Shown: positions 44,621 through 56,945, counted from the stretch's first letter. The stretch: DNA of 64,000 nt from Inia geoffrensis (GCA_036417435.1 CM070915.1:79361799-79425798), one strand, 5' to 3'. Numbers and translations: made by a program. The notes: generated by a model from the letters alone, not told the origin.

Positions 44621-45298
44621 AGCGGAGAGCTGACTGTATTGAGAGTTAAGTGCTCCCGAGTTGTATGATGACCTTGATGGCAAAGTGTGGAGGCTGGAGG
44701 TTGTGCACTGATCCGCTAGGATTCCAGTCTCCTCCACCCTTGCCTTTAGGCTTGCTTGTACCTACGTTTTAGGAGTAACTGCATAATTTGCTAAACCTAC
44801 TCTCTCTCTGCTACGGTGACTCTCAGGTCGGGGCAGCTGTGCCAGGACGGCCAGCAGCTGGAGGGAGACACACCCTTCATCTGTGAAGCCTCTGAGATAG
44901 TTGAATTGGCGGTTACAGCAGCACATCCAAGACTATCCTGCACTGACCATGGACGAATAGATCGTCATCCGATTAGAACCATTGAGTTTACAACGTGTTG
45001 CCTGTATATAGAAAATAAAGTTACTTAGACTAATTAAAGTACTACAACTTCAGTATATTTTTATATTGGGGTTAGATTTATTCTGCTTTCTTTATCTTTA
45101 TTTACTGCTTTGCATAAACCCCACTTAAAATTTCTAGTCAAATAACGGTGATGTGGATCCAGCTGGTGAAACAGTGAAAGGTAATCAGATTAGACAGAAA
45201 GACTCAATTTAGAGTCCTCAGAACACGCTGCTGTGTTTGAATACGTTCATAGCACGTTGCAGTGTTCTGAGCTTTTATAAGCCACTATTCCAAATACT
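44621..45298. other. unique non-coding sequence
   Basis: No recognisable repeat or exon. Confidence 0.4.
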
Positions 45299-45312
45299 TG
45301 CGTGTGTGTGTG
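45299..45312. repeat. short (GT)n run
   Basis: GCGTGTGTGTGTGT, about seven dinucleotides. Confidence 0.75.
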
Positions 45313-47257
45313 TTTCATTCTTTCCTTTTTCTTTCTTCCCTTCCTTTTAAAGTAGAGAACAGAGGGGACTGAGAATCATGGTGAAGAGAGAAGGGAGAGA
45401 ACCCAGGTAGTCTGTCTTTAAATACATACAGCTAGGTGCCCAGCAGGTCCTAGCATGTTTAAACTTGGGTTCGCATATGCCTGGACATTCCACGAAGCTG
45501 AGCAGTTGCACAAATGATTCGTGTCCAGGAAGAGACTGAGCCCGGGAGAGAGGGGCCCAGAGCACAGCTGGCTCAGAGTCGTGTCCTAACTCTGCGGTGC
45601 CTCAAGGAAACGGCACGGCAAGCAGATGACGCGAGAGCCGTCCCATGAAGGCTCCAGCAGCCCTGCTGGGTGCATGGCACAGCGGGCAAGGAACAGGCCC
45701 CCTGCACCTGCCTCCAGGACCGCTGCACTGACGCTCATTGAAAACGAAAGTGCGGGCAGCCTTGCCTGCAGGCTACCTCAGGGCCACAGACAGAGGTCAT
45801 GGGGCTCGGAAACGGAGACGGGCCAGAGTGCCTAGGTCACTGGCCAGGGTCAGGGGCATCTGGGGCAAGGGCTGCTCGGAACCACGGACCTCAGGGAGCC
45901 CGAGTCCACGGGCTCAGGTCCTCCTGGAGAGGCTGCGTCTCTTAGTGCTGCTGTTGCTGGGCGACCAGAAAAACTCTGGGGGAGTCTTGGGTGAATGTTG
46001 GGGCAAAGGCCAGTAGAATTCCACTTCCTTGAAATATGAATGTAATTATACCCACCAATGGGGTAGGCCTAGAGACACGTGTCAACTCTGGGTTGTGTAT
46101 CTACGTTACAGACTCGTACACACATGTGGACCTATGACTGTGCTAAGGTTAGAGATGCTGACAGAGAGGTGACTGTCCATAAATTAGGAAGCAGGAAAGG
46201 ATAAGGCATCGCTGCTCCAGAAAGTTCAAATTTTCCATATACGTGAACAAAACTTGTAGTACAAATGCTAATTAGTTAACTAGCTATTGTACATGTTGCA
46301 TGGATTATCAAAAGAACAATATCATTGTTAATGATTCATAGCAAATAAGAGAAGCTAATCTGATGGCGAGAGCACCTACACCCAACAGGTAAACTACGCT
46401 TTGGCTGTCTTCTCCCCTGTGACTGTGATTACAATTTATATTAAATCAACTATTTATATATAAATCAACTGATATATTAAGTCAACTACTAACTCAGAGC
46501 TAGATTGTTATAAAGATTCTGTACAAAGGGACTTTTTCATTTTGTAATTTCAATGCAGTTGGAGTTGTCGCCGTGGACTTGTAGAGATAGTTTGCTACTA
46601 TGACCACTGAAACTTAGAGATAAAAAGTCTACACTTACTGAGAAAATGCCACGATGAATTGGGGAGGTTCAATTCAAGCAGTACCCAACGGGCCAAGGAA
46701 CACCAGGAAAACGTGCTCAGAACATATTAAAATGAGCGTAGTGTTGACTCATTCTCTAACTTGTGCTCTATGTCTTTAGAGGGAACAGCTTTCTAATCAG
46801 ATAAGTGATATTTTGACACTTTCTATAATATTATGTTTAATCTCCTTTCACTTGCATGGTGTTGACCACCCTCACTGACACTTTGAATCCCAATACTCAC
46901 ATAAGAATTTTTTTTTAAAAGAATGAATATAAAGGGGAAAAAATAACTTGATGTTCTGTTGGTATATAATGACATGGGCACTTGACACTTATTAAATTGA
47001 CGTGTAAGGATAGCTAGAAAGGATAAATCAGACCCAAATTATATTGGCCCAATAAATTAAATGTGCATAAGGTAACATATAAAGTTTTAGGTAGCCTTAT
47101 TATCTCTTTGTGGTGGAGTTTTCAAAGAATTTCCTATGAATCAAAAATGCCTTGCAAGTTGAGAGGTTAGAAGAAGTGTATATTCAGAGCTGTTATTTAG
47201 CATGATTTAGAAGAAAGCTTGGTCAGTGTTAACGTGTAGCTCACTGACTTTATTTAA
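45313..47257. other. unique non-coding sequence
   Basis: GC-rich around 45520-46000 with short ORFs on the plus strand, then AT-rich. No domain, splice-flanked exon or repeat was recognised. Confidence 0.4.
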
Positions 47258-47262
47258 GATGA

Positions 47263-47403
47263 CTTTTTTTTAATTTTTAATTTTTAAGAATTTTTTGGCC
47301 ATGCGGCAAGGCTAGCAGGATCTTAGTTCCCCGACCAGGGATCGAACTCGGGCCCCAGCAGTGAAAGTGCTGAGTCTTAACCATGGACTGCCAGGGAATT
47401 CCC
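47263..47403 (-). mobile_element. CHR-2-like tRNA-Glu SINE
   Basis: The A-tail is the T-rich run 47263-47297. The body has GGCCATGCGGCAAGGCTAGC, AGGATCTTAGTTCCCCGACC, GGGATCGAACTCGGGCCCC, AAGTGCTGAGTCTTAACCAT and GACTGCCAGGGAATTCCC. The minus-strand tRNA head reads GGGAATTCCCTGGCAGTCC, and the B-box GTTCGATCCC is well kept. It is longer and better preserved than the copy at 17221. Confidence 0.93.
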
Positions 47404-48055
47404 AACAATTATTTTGAATTCTTTGTCAGGTAGTTCATAAATTTCCATTTCTGTAGGGTCCTTTCTGGAGATTTATTTTGTTCCTTTGACCATGTTTTCC
47501 TGTCTCTCCATATTTCTTGCTATAGGATTTGGGCATTTGAAAAACAATCACCCCTCGTAGTCTTTAAGGATTTCTTTGTACGGGGAAGACATTCATGAAT
47601 CAGCCTGGCTGGAAATTCTGAAGATGTGTCTTCTCTGGGCTTGTGTGTGCGATTTCCTAGCTGTTGAGGTTTGCTAATTTTTGTTTTCTTAGGGGCTCCT
47701 GATCTCTCGCTCTTTCTGGTATTTGCTGTGCTTTAGCTTCCCTGAAGCTCTGCATTAACCCAGTGAACTCTACTTGTTCTCAAGGCCCCAAGCCTTTCAA
47801 AATATGCTGGTTCCCCAAACTGAGAGCCAGGTGAGTCAGAAAGAGCCCCTGGGGTCCCCCTGCAAAGCCAGAATGTGGATGTGCGTCCCAGTCATCTTCC
47901 CCGGGATTTGGGTGTTTCCGCCTGATTTTGTTGAGCTGTTCCAGCCTGGGGAGTGATGATTGTTGTGAAATACAACACATTTCAGTGCACATCCCTGGAG
48001 CATAGCGACTTCCTAACTTATTTCTGGAATTCTCATAAAGGCTTGTTGGTTTCAC
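47404..48055. other. unassigned sequence next to L1
   Basis: Phrases such as TTTGTCAGGTAGTTCATAAA, TTCCATTTCTGTAGGGTCC and GGAGATTTATTTTGTTCC resemble minus-strand L1 or LTR-type text but could not be placed. The short ORFs at 47774-48055 are not recognised. Confidence 0.35.
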
Positions 48056-48380
48056 TTTTTAAAAAATTTTATTTTATATTGGAGCGTAGTTGATTTACAA
48101 CGTTGTGTTAGCTTCAGGTGTACAGCAAAATGATTCAGTTATACATGTACATGTATCTTACTCTTTTTCAAATTCTTTTCCCATTTAGGTTATTACAGAA
48201 TACTGAGTAGAGTTCCCTGCGCTGTACAGTAGGTCCTTGTTGATTATCCATTTTATATATAGTCGTGTGTCTATGTTGATCCCAAACTCCGAATTTATCC
48301 CTCCCCCGCTTTCCCCTTTGGTAACCATAAGTTTGTTTTCTATGTCTGTGAGTCTGTTTCTGTTCTGTAAATAAGTTCAT
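48056..48380 (-). mobile_element. L1 3'UTR fragment (cetartiodactyl type)
   Basis: In reverse orientation: TTATATTGGAGCGTAGTTGA, TTACAACGTTGTGTTAGCTT, GGTGTACAGCAAAATGATTC, AGTTATACATGTACATG, AATACTGAGTAGAGTTCCC, GCGCTGTACAGTAGGTCC, CTTTGGTAACCATAAGTTTG and TCTGTTCTGTAAATAAGTTC. It is the best preserved of the three antisense L1 3'UTR pieces. The rest of L1 is absent upstream. Confidence 0.94.
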
Positions 48381-48444
48381 TTGCTTGCTTGTTGGTTGTC
48401 ATTAAGTCATGTCTCTGAGGGGGACAGAGTTGGGAGCTTCCTAT

Positions 48445-49038
48445 TGATACCAAGCAGGACCCTGTGGGGCTCCTGGGCACAAAGCTTTTCTGTGTCTCCC
48501 ATTTCTTTGATTACAGGAAATAGCCTTCATTCAGCCTCCATGACCTTCCCTGAGTTCCAACAGCAGGTTCAAACAGCTGTTAACTAGGGAAGGGAGGGGA
48601 CGCCACACCAGGGAGAAACAGTCAAGAGCAGCCTTGGGGCAAGGTCCTGGTTCCCCAACAATGGATACACACAACAATATCTTTGGGCTGTTTTGCAGAT
48701 ACTGAAACCCCCTCTAGGTGGGAGAAGTTAAGGGTATACTGCCCACACTCACGTAGACCCCAGACGCATTGATACCAGAAGGTTGATGAGGCCGACTCCC
48801 GATGACCTCACCAATCAGAGGAACGTCCATGAGCTGACCACGCCCTCCTTGAACCATTACTGTAAAACTCCTCACTATCCTCTCCAAAGGGGGACACATA
48901 GTTTTTCGAGGCAGGAGCCCACCGTGTCCCCCCTTGCCTGTCAAAGTGATAAAGCTTTCCTTTTCTACCTCACCCAAAACTCTGTCTCTGAGATTCAATT
49001 TGTCACTGGTGTACAGAGGAGCTGAGCTTTCAGCATCA
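48445..49038 (+). mobile_element. class I ERV solo LTR, copy 1
   Basis: The LTR starts TGATACCAAGCAGG and ends TTTCAGCATCA, flanked by a 4-bp target-site duplication CTAT (48441-48444 and 49039-49042), the size usual for class I (gammaretrovirus-like) ERVs. Promoter-type signals are a CCAATCAG box (48811-48818), a decayed TATA (TGTAAAA near 48861) and a GATAAAGC polyadenylation-type signal (48948-48955) before a U5-like end. It is a related copy of the LTR at 50452, in the same orientation but clearly diverged. No viral genes adjoin. I do not know the subfamily name. Confidence 0.85.
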
Positions 49039-49249
49039 CTATTCCACCATCTTTCTCAAATTAATCAATCCCAATGTCTTTCTTGTAGACAGGAAGTGAT
49101 GCTGTGCTTTTTGGTTTCATGTAGGAGGACACATGGATAGAGTATCTCAGGCTCCCAGGAGGGCAGGTTTAAGTGGAATCTCTGTGCACAGGAAGAGTCC
49201 TAAGTGTGTAAAGGAAAGTGGGCTTTACCAGGACCTTGTGTCATACTCT

Positions 49250-49350
49250 TGATGCCCCTCAGTTCTCTCATCTCTGAAATGGGAACAAAAACACAAGCCA
49301 CTGAGACATGCCCGAGTAGACACTAAATGTCTAATAAATGTTTACAAAAT
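49250..49350 (+). mobile_element. MIR fragment
   Basis: CCTCAGTTCTCTCATCTCTG, AAATGGGAACAAAAACAC and AATGTCTAATAAATGTTTAC match the 3' part of MIR ('cctcagtttcctcatctgtaaaatgggg...aataaatgtt'). Confidence 0.75.
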
Positions 49351-50390
49351 ATAACAAAGTCTCAAATTATTAGTGAAGCACTGCTACAAAGGTGAAGTGA
49401 AAATCAGTTGTCTTTCCTCAAAGTTGTGTCGCAAATTAATTACCAATACATAATAGAAATCATTACCCAAGGGGGAAAAAAATTACATGAGGAAAAAGGA
49501 CAAAGCCACAACACAAACAATTTACCATAATCACCCACATCATTACATACAGGTGCTTGCTGCGAAAAATGGCTTTCTTTAATGTAGATTCAATTCAGGA
49601 AAAATATAAGTCACTGACATTCATCTCAATATAAAATGTTTTAAACACCCAGTCTTCAGAATTAATACTCTATCATCCTAGTATTATTACTTAGGTTACT
49701 GTCAGGAGTGAAACAAAACCATTCTATGTACCATGGCAGGAAAAATACTTGTCATACACACAATTATTTTCTAACCAGCAGGAAAATTCGTCTTTCACAT
49801 AGAATATTTTTATGGTATTTCACTAAGTGTCTCCATAGGGGGATGCTTGAAGCACTTGAAGAGTTTACCAGCCCCCCAATGGGCTAAGTGTTCTGTCTCT
49901 TGCTTTTCAAGGTGCTGCAACAGCTAAATTCACAAAAGTTTAACAGTCACTGTAATTGACAAGTGCGCTGAGTGGGAACTTGATTACTGACCTTGTATTA
50001 CAATGTGAGGAATCTAATCTCAAAGTTTCTGTAACAATAATGACAGTTTTTCACTAAATTGATGGCTAACTCAACAAAACTTTTCAGGTTGACTTTTAAA
50101 GGCATTGGCTGAATGACATTTCATCTGAGGGAAAAGTCTAACTCTTAGGCATTAGATTTTGGAACCTATATTTCTCCTTCAGCGTTAGACTTGGTCCCTT
50201 CTAAATAATCTCATTGAATCTTCGGGTTTAATAAATGACAGCATGGTGATGATGCCCAGACCCGCCGTCCCAGGCATAACCTTCAGAATTTAGATTCAAG
50301 GCCGTTTGGAGCATCTCCACTGAATGGTCCATGGGGTCCTCAAAAGTCTTCTGTCCTTTTCTTTATTCTCAGGAAAGTAGGGGGCCTTCT

Positions 50391-50393
<3 letters not shown>
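49351..50393. other. unique non-coding sequence between LTRs
   Basis: AT-rich sequence with no gag, pol or env similarity visible and only short ORFs. It is therefore not the body of a provirus bounded by the two LTRs. Confidence 0.5.
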
Positions 50394-50430
<37 letters not shown>

Positions 50431-50432
50431 TA
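50394..50432. repeat. (CA)n microsatellite
   Basis: CATACATACACACACACACA continuing to CACACGCATAC, about 39 bp, ending 19 bp before the second LTR. Confidence 0.92.
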
Positions 50433-50451
50433 CAACCTCTGTCACCAATGT

Positions 50452-51079
50452 TGAAACTGAGCAGGACCCTGTGGGCTCCTGGACTCAAAAGCCTTTTCTG
50501 TGTCCCCTGAAAGCCTTTCTGTGTCCCCCGTTTCTCCATCACAGGAAATAGGCTTCATTCAGCCTCCGTGACCTTCCCTGAGGTCCAAGGAGGAGGTTCA
50601 AATAGATGCTAATCAGGGAAGAGAGGGGATGCGGAGACAAGGGAGGAGCAGTCAGGAAACAATAGTGCAGCCTGGGGGCAGGGTCCCAGGGCCCCCCTCA
50701 AGGGGTACAAATCACATTATGTTTGAGCTGTTTTGCAGATACTGAACTCAGCACCAGGTGGTAGAAGTTAGCGGTGTGCTGCCCACGGGCACGGAGACCC
50801 AGACCAGCTGGAGCCAGAAGGTAGGTGATGCCGACTCCCACTTACCTCACCCGCAACCAATCAGAAGAAGGTCCACGAGCTGACCACGCCCTCTTTGAAC
50901 CATTCCTATAAAACTCCTCACGACCCCTTCCAGGGTGGGACACACAGTTTCGAGGGCACTAGCCCCCTGTGGCCGCCTTTGCCTGGCAAGGCGATAAAGC
51001 TACTCTTTTCTACTTCACCCAAAACTCTGTCTCTGAGATTTAATTTGGTGTCAGGGGACAGAGGCCAGATTTGACTTCA
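50452..51079 (+). mobile_element. class I ERV LTR, copy 2
   Basis: It starts TGAAACTGAGCAGGACCCTG and aligns with copy 1 throughout. Signals: CCAATCAG (50857-50864), an intact TATAAAAC box 50 bp downstream (50907-50914), and GATAAAGC (50993-51000) followed by the same U5-like CCCAAAACTCTGTCTCTGAG. Compared with copy 1 it has an extra partial duplication near its 5' end (CTTTTCTGTGTCCCC/CCTTTCTGTGTCCCCC, 50494-50532). The 3' border is inferred from alignment to copy 1 (near GACTTCA); a matching 4-bp duplication is not evident, so the element may be truncated or continue into 3' sequence. Confidence 0.78.
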
Positions 51080-52544
51080 CGGATGCCTTGTCAGAAAACT
51101 TGCGTAATATTCTCCGGAACCTCCCTGCCTTGACGTAATACCCTCCTTCCACCCGCTGAGGAGACGTCCGCAACCCTCCTCTGACCACAGCACCACTCGG
51201 GCTACCACTCACCTCCGCTCTCTGAGGAGTGGCTGGGGCCTTGTCAGACCCACTCCTTGATGACCCTTCTGGCTTGAGCACGTGTCTGGACCTTGAATTT
51301 CATTCTCCAGAAAGTGTTTGATGATTCAGAACTCTTACTGCTTTTTAAAAGCTCTTTCTGCACCCTGTGCACGTGATATTAGGAGCATTTACAGCAATTC
51401 GAACTTCAGTTACCTCCCTACCCCTTATTCTGTGCCGTCACCTCACCCTTGAAATGACCTTCCCAAACCTGATCTAACCCCATCCCCACACTGTCTCCCA
51501 CTTGCAGAGGGGACCTCAGCAGCAGTCCAGGGGGCTTCCTCCTTGGGTTACCCACCCCTCCCTTTTTCTAAGAGCACCTCTTTGAATCACTTTCACTACA
51601 TTCCTTTTTATAAGTTGCTGCAATTATTGGTCTACGTGTATATATGATGTTGTAGAAATTTTATTTTATTTCTCTTTTTATGACTTGAGACTGAGAATAA
51701 TACCTGGAGGACTTCTCAACATTTCTGAATTAACCATTATCTTTTCTTATCACTGACTTTCAATTTAAGAATAAATACTTTTCTTTTAAATTGCTGAGCA
51801 CGATAATAGAATGCAGAAACTTCAGCTATGCTTAAGAATGGAGCATTTCTCAGGCATCAAGGGAAATCTTCATGACACAGAATGCGTCTTGGTGATTAAC
51901 ATTTTGGGAGGAAAGTAAACCTAACAAGAATCTTCTAGAGTGGAGAAGAATTCAAGAATTCTTCTGATGTTCCATGGTTGTGAAAGGCCATTGAAAAAGA
52001 TTTTATTTGCTTTCTTGATGTCGTTGTAAATTTTTAGTGTGATTTTCCCCAACTGATTGACCCAAAGGATTGACAACGGAAAACATACTGAAGGGGTTTG
52101 GAAACAACCATCACTTCCTGGAATTGACCAGTGCTTTGGAATTGGCTTAAAGCCTGGTGTTGTTAGCCACTGATGTCCAGAGGTCCAAAGTCGGCGAACT
52201 TAAGGCATGCCATGGAAAGCCTTTTTCTTAGAATTTGCGTTTCTTAAAGGAATGTGGGCTTTACTGGCATTATATTTTACTGTCTGCTCTGATAATCAAA
52301 GAGAGAGCTTCCTGTTAAAATTGACAACACATAGCTCAAAGCCAGTGGAAAGGAACAGCATATAAATCCATTTGATAAATTGATCTGCTAAGCGAGAACG
52401 TGATTCACTTAGATTAAATCTCATGTTACCTTTGCCCACTCATGAAACGCCTTTCTACTGATTAATATGAGCAGGTAAATATTAGACATCTCCAGTTTAT
52501 TGTAAGGGAAACATTGAATGTTCTATAACATAAGCCACAAACAC
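51080..52544. other. unassigned non-coding sequence
   Basis: The first 250 bp after the LTR (51080-51330) are GC-mixed and could be a remnant of ERV internal sequence, but no coding similarity is visible. The rest appears unique. Confidence 0.35.
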
Positions 52545-52625
52545 AAAATACATTATGTGCCAAGGACATAGAATGTATTATCTAACTTAACAGTTCCCAA
52601 ACCCTTATAGAGTAAGAAACTGTTA
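52545..52625 (-). mobile_element. possible MIR fragment
   Basis: CATTATGTGCCAAGGACATA, GAATGTATTATCTAACTTAA and CTTATAGAGTAAGAAACTG resemble the reversed MIR 3' half. The match is short and diverged. Confidence 0.4.
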
Positions 52626-54840
52626 AAGAAAATTTTCAGGAAAAAGTAAAATCATGATTCACATAGAGATAGAAAAACAAGCTTATGTTAGAGAATTTAT
52701 TTACTCATATGACATGAAGGTACCAGGCAGAAGTTATAGCCTATTCAAAGGAAAAGTAAAAAACACACAAACTCACATGGAGTAAGGGGATGCCAGGACC
52801 AACTGCAAAATGGATAAAATGGGTTTTCCTCAAGTGGAGGAATTTGTAGGGGAAAAAAATTTGCTACCCCACAATGTGTCTCTATGGCATGAGGATTAGT
52901 TTAGGCTGATTGTGTTCAAGGCCCAAAAGACTCAGGAAGAACGTCTGGCCTCTTTCTCCAGCTGCCTGGGGATGTGGATGGAGGACCCATTCCAGAGAGA
53001 AGCTGTCACCGCAGGGAGGAGGCAAGGCCAGGTGTGGAGACGGGGGGAGGGGGGAGCAAGCAGGGTCTGTGTGTTAAAAGCCCCCCCTGGGTCCCTTGTG
53101 TCCACTGGCCCAGTACACACGTGTTCACCAAATGTTTGCTTCTGCGTCTCCACGTCCATCGCCTTCCTCCCCTGAGAGGTCCCAAACCTCCGACATCCCT
53201 TTAGCCTTGAGCTGAAGATGTTACTTAAGGTGAAGACTTCAACCATTTTCGTGCATTACTTAGTTTTCCTGGGTCTCGCCCACGGGTTCATACTCATGTT
53301 ATGAAACTTTTCTTTGAGTTTCTCCTGTTAATCTGTCTCATGTCAGCGTCATTCTTAGACCAGCCAGAAGAACTTGGACAAGTAGAGAAGAATTTCTTCC
53401 TCCCCCTGACAAAGTCCATTAAAACCACTACTAGACAGGACAGAACCAGCATACCTATCAAGGACCTGCAGTTTGCACAGGGTTGTAAAATCAAAGGCTA
53501 TACACAGGGCTAGAATCTGATAACTCTGAAGAGTGGAAGATAAACAGCACATGGTTTTCCATTAAAAAAGAAGACTTTTTGCTACATCCCTAATATAAAA
53601 CTATACAGCTAGTAAGCTAGAGGAAGAGGGATGAATGAACTTATCTTCCTCCTGTGCACAAATTATTCACCAACATGATCTATAAAATGATATGGAGATG
53701 CCTAAGTGATACTAAAATAGTGTTGTCTTTTTGTTAGTGTTTCCCCTCGTGACCATATTAAGTTTTTTGATAGACTTTACAAAGTCTGTTTTCTGACACA
53801 TAATCATATTCTTATGTAGCTGCTGCCCTCAGTGATGTAAATAATTCTGCAATTCTTGCTCCTTCCTGGGGACTGTTCACTGAAAATTAATTTAAAATAA
53901 TTAAGTAAAAAATAGATTACTTTCTACTTGCTATTAATGTCTTTATTTCATGAATTGGCAGTGTATCATTACTTTAACTCAAGGTAGGCTCATTAAAGAA
54001 ATTATTTCATAATAAAATAGTGTGTAACAAAGGGGAAAACACTGGATTTGAGTCTCCCGTCAAGGAGTCTGTATTCAGCTGCAGTTGTGGTATTAGCTGT
54101 GGACAAACCAATTTCAATATGTCGGAGTTTATTAATCTGAAGGAAGATTAAATAAACCTCTCAAGTTTCTCTTAATTGTATCAATACAAAAGTGTTTTTA
54201 AATAGGATTCCCTCTCTATAATTTTATTGTTAAAGGATAACTTTTTAAAGGGTAAAATTATAAATCTCATATAGATGTAAAACTAACACGTGTTCAATAT
54301 TTTACTTAACTAGTTACTAACAAGAAAATCGATAGGATGTGACAGCTAGTTCAAAGGAGAAACCGAAGAAGAGATACAGTTAGAGATCAAAACCCTGAAA
54401 TGAATTTGCAAATGGAAAGAAAACTGGCATTTCCAGGGATTGGGGTGGGGGAAGACAGTCAAAGAAGCTCATGCAGACAGAATCTATTTTCGTGTCAAGT
54501 AGACGAGCCTCATTTGCATTCCCTTCGAATCTCTGCAATGTATGGAGTCGCAAAGGCAGCTGCAAGGCAACGAAAGGCGCCAAAAGCCCCCAGAGACTCA
54601 GGACCAAAGTCAAGTAACCCCAAAGAGCACGCTGAGCCACGGAGCTCAATTCTTCTTACGTGATCGTATAAACGTACTTAAACATATCCTTCTAGCTGTC
54701 TAAAATGCAAATGGCCATTGTGAGATTTTGGGGTGTTCTTAAATATGAATGAATAGCCCGTGCTTTAGTATTGAAAACCTCAATTTGTTGACATTTGAAC
54801 CTTGTTCATCTTTAATCCATTACTAGATATTAGTCAAGAA
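52626..54840. other. long unique non-coding stretch
   Basis: Contains G-rich runs near 53041-53056. Short ORFs on both strands (for example 52912-53246, 54380-54663) overlap each other and show no known domain. Confidence 0.4.
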
Positions 54841-54844
54841 GGGT

Positions 54845-55030
54845 GGCCTGTGGGGAAGAGAATGAGTTTTGTGTTAGATCAGCTTGGGTTCACGTCCCGG
54901 CCCCCATGACCTGGTCACCTGTGCAATTTCTTTCCACTCCGAGGTCTAAGACCCGAATAATAACATTTCCCTTTTAGAGGTGTCATCAGTGTGTCTGTAG
55001 GACCAACGTGAACACATTTTAGGTACCTTG
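54845..55030 (+). mobile_element. MIR SINE
   Basis: GCTTGGGTTCACGTCCCGGC, CCATGACCTGGTCACCTGTG, CAATTTCTTTCCACTCCGAG and GAATAATAACATTTCCC match MIR ('cctgggttcgaatcccggctc', 'ctagctgtgtgacc', 'aagttacttaacctctctgag', 'gataataatagtacc'). Confidence 0.82.
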
Positions 55031-55036
55031 AGAGCA

Positions 55037-55095
55037 GTGGGGTGGAGGGGTGAGAAAGGGGAGGGGAGGGGAGGAAGGAGTGAAGGAGATGGGAA
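55037..55095 (+). repeat. G-rich purine tract, potential G-quadruplex
   Basis: Five GGGG runs with short A/T-containing spacers in about 35 bp (GTGGGGTGGAGGGGTGAG followed by AAAGGGGAGGGGAGGGGAGG), then GGAAGGAG-type sequence. Confidence 0.82.
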
Positions 55096-56699
55096 ACACT
55101 GTGACTGAGGTTGATGGTTTCAGGGTCACAAACTAAAAGTAAAGGGAAACGTGAACTCCACAAAACAGATACGGAAGAATAAAGGAAAGAATAAAACCAA
55201 GGGTAAAAATAGTTGATGCAAGAAGACCAGGGTCCCAGAAGCCTGAGGTATACATGTCAGACGTTCTCGTGTCTCATAATTTACGGGAGTAACCGGAAGG
55301 AAAAATGAGGATTCCATCAAGGTAGACTCAGCCTTTCGTTAAGTTACAGGCTACTGAAGTTTACTTTGCCCAGATAAATTAGACTATGGATTATATGAAG
55401 TTTTGAATCTGTGTAGGACTGACTATGGAAATCATTAGACTACACACGTTTTTACGTTTTTTTTCTTAAACATGTTGCTAAACAAACAAGTTACGATTAT
55501 TTTAGACAAAAAGAAAATAAGTGACTTAATTTGCCGATCTTTTCTATGATAACAAATGGAACTTAAAAGTACGCCATGTAGCAATCTCTGAAAAGTAATG
55601 ACAGCTACTCAATCCCTTCAGGGTAAGGGTGACATTTTAACACTGAGAAGATTGCTGCTTTTGAAAGAAAGTCATGATATGGAGAAACATTTTAATTACA
55701 GAGATTTAGAAATGTTTACGTCATTATATGATTATTTGCTCTGTAAATGATGTGTTTTGCACACAAAAAACAAACCTTTCACATCTTTGAAATAATAAAA
55801 CTTGTAAATGGAACTTCTTAATCTCTTTAAATTCTTCTAAATGAGGAGTTTCAGATAGTTTGAACACATTTGTTAAACCTATAAATATGTAACATTCTCC
55901 TATTAGTTTTCAAAAACAACTCATGGACATCAGGTATTATGAAAATTCTCAAGCTGAATGTCAATAATAACTTTTGCATAATTGAGAGGTGGAATTGAAC
56001 CACAGGTATCCAAGCACAGCGATCACAGTCAAGGGTGTATTCCTCCCATTTGGATACTTCTGTAACATGAGAAATCTTTTTTCAGCACTAAGAACCGTCA
56101 GTGCTAAGTACTAAAATATATTAAGCTTATTACCAGAACTTCTAAAGACTGTAGTGTGTGTGATAACTGTCTGGTACATGTTAAATAAATAAAACAGCTT
56201 TAAAAAATAGACTATATAGCAAAGTTTAGAGCAGGATTTTAAAAGATAATAAAATATACTAAATCAAAGGACATATCCAATATATATGATGTTATATTTT
56301 TATTGTTCTATAACATACATGGCATTTTAGTATAACTGTAGAGATACATATATAATTCATAAATAAATGTACATATTTTAGGAGACTTTTTCATCTAAAG
56401 GAGTGTGTGGTTAGTATAGTTTGGAGACCCTAATGTAATCCGATTTCTGAATGTTAACATTCCGAAATGCTACAATGGCTTTTTCAGTGTTATACACTTT
56501 CTTTCTTCCAGTGATAGATTTCCTGAAACCTACTCTCAAATTTGTTTCAGCATGCTATTCTGCTAAATCCAAGTATGGTTATAAAAAGAAAATCAGTAAA
56601 AAAAAATAAAGTCATATTATGGGTATTCCAACAATAATACAGAATGAGCATACCTGGGCATATCATGACGCAGCGTAACAAAAAGCAATGTGTTAAAAT
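55096..56699. other. unique AT-rich non-coding sequence
   Basis: No clear exon or repeat. Confidence 0.4.
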
Positions 56700-56945
56700 T
56701 TGCTGTTTTTCAGAATGGTGGTTGCCAGGGGCTGGCGGGGGGAGGAAATGGGAAATTGTCTTTTTAATGGGAACAAAGTTTCAGTTTTGCAAGATGAACA
56801 GATTTGTGGAGATAAATAGTGGTGATGGTTGCAGAACAACAAAGTGAATGTACTGAACACCACTGAACTGTACACATAAAATTGGCAGAGATAGCGAATT
56901 TTATGTTATGTATAATTTAACTACAATTTTAACAAATAAAAGAAA
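56700..56945 (+). mobile_element. L1 (L1M-type) 3' end fragment
   Basis: AGAATGGTGGTTGCCAGGGG, CTGGCGGGGGGAGGAAATGG, AACAAAGTTTCAGTTTTGCA, GATGGTTGCAGAACAAC, GTGAATGTACTGAACACCAC, TGAACTGTACACATAAAATT and TTAACTACAATTTTAACAA. It is the same 3'UTR type as 2921-3165 but less diverged. A short further L1-tail-like stretch (CCAATTTTTCTATAATAAAT near 57019) follows. Confidence 0.88.

Noticed and set aside
48441..51080. A short provirus bounded by two LTRs
   Set aside because: The first LTR is closed by its own 4-bp duplication, the copies are clearly diverged, and the sequence between shows no retroviral coding similarity.
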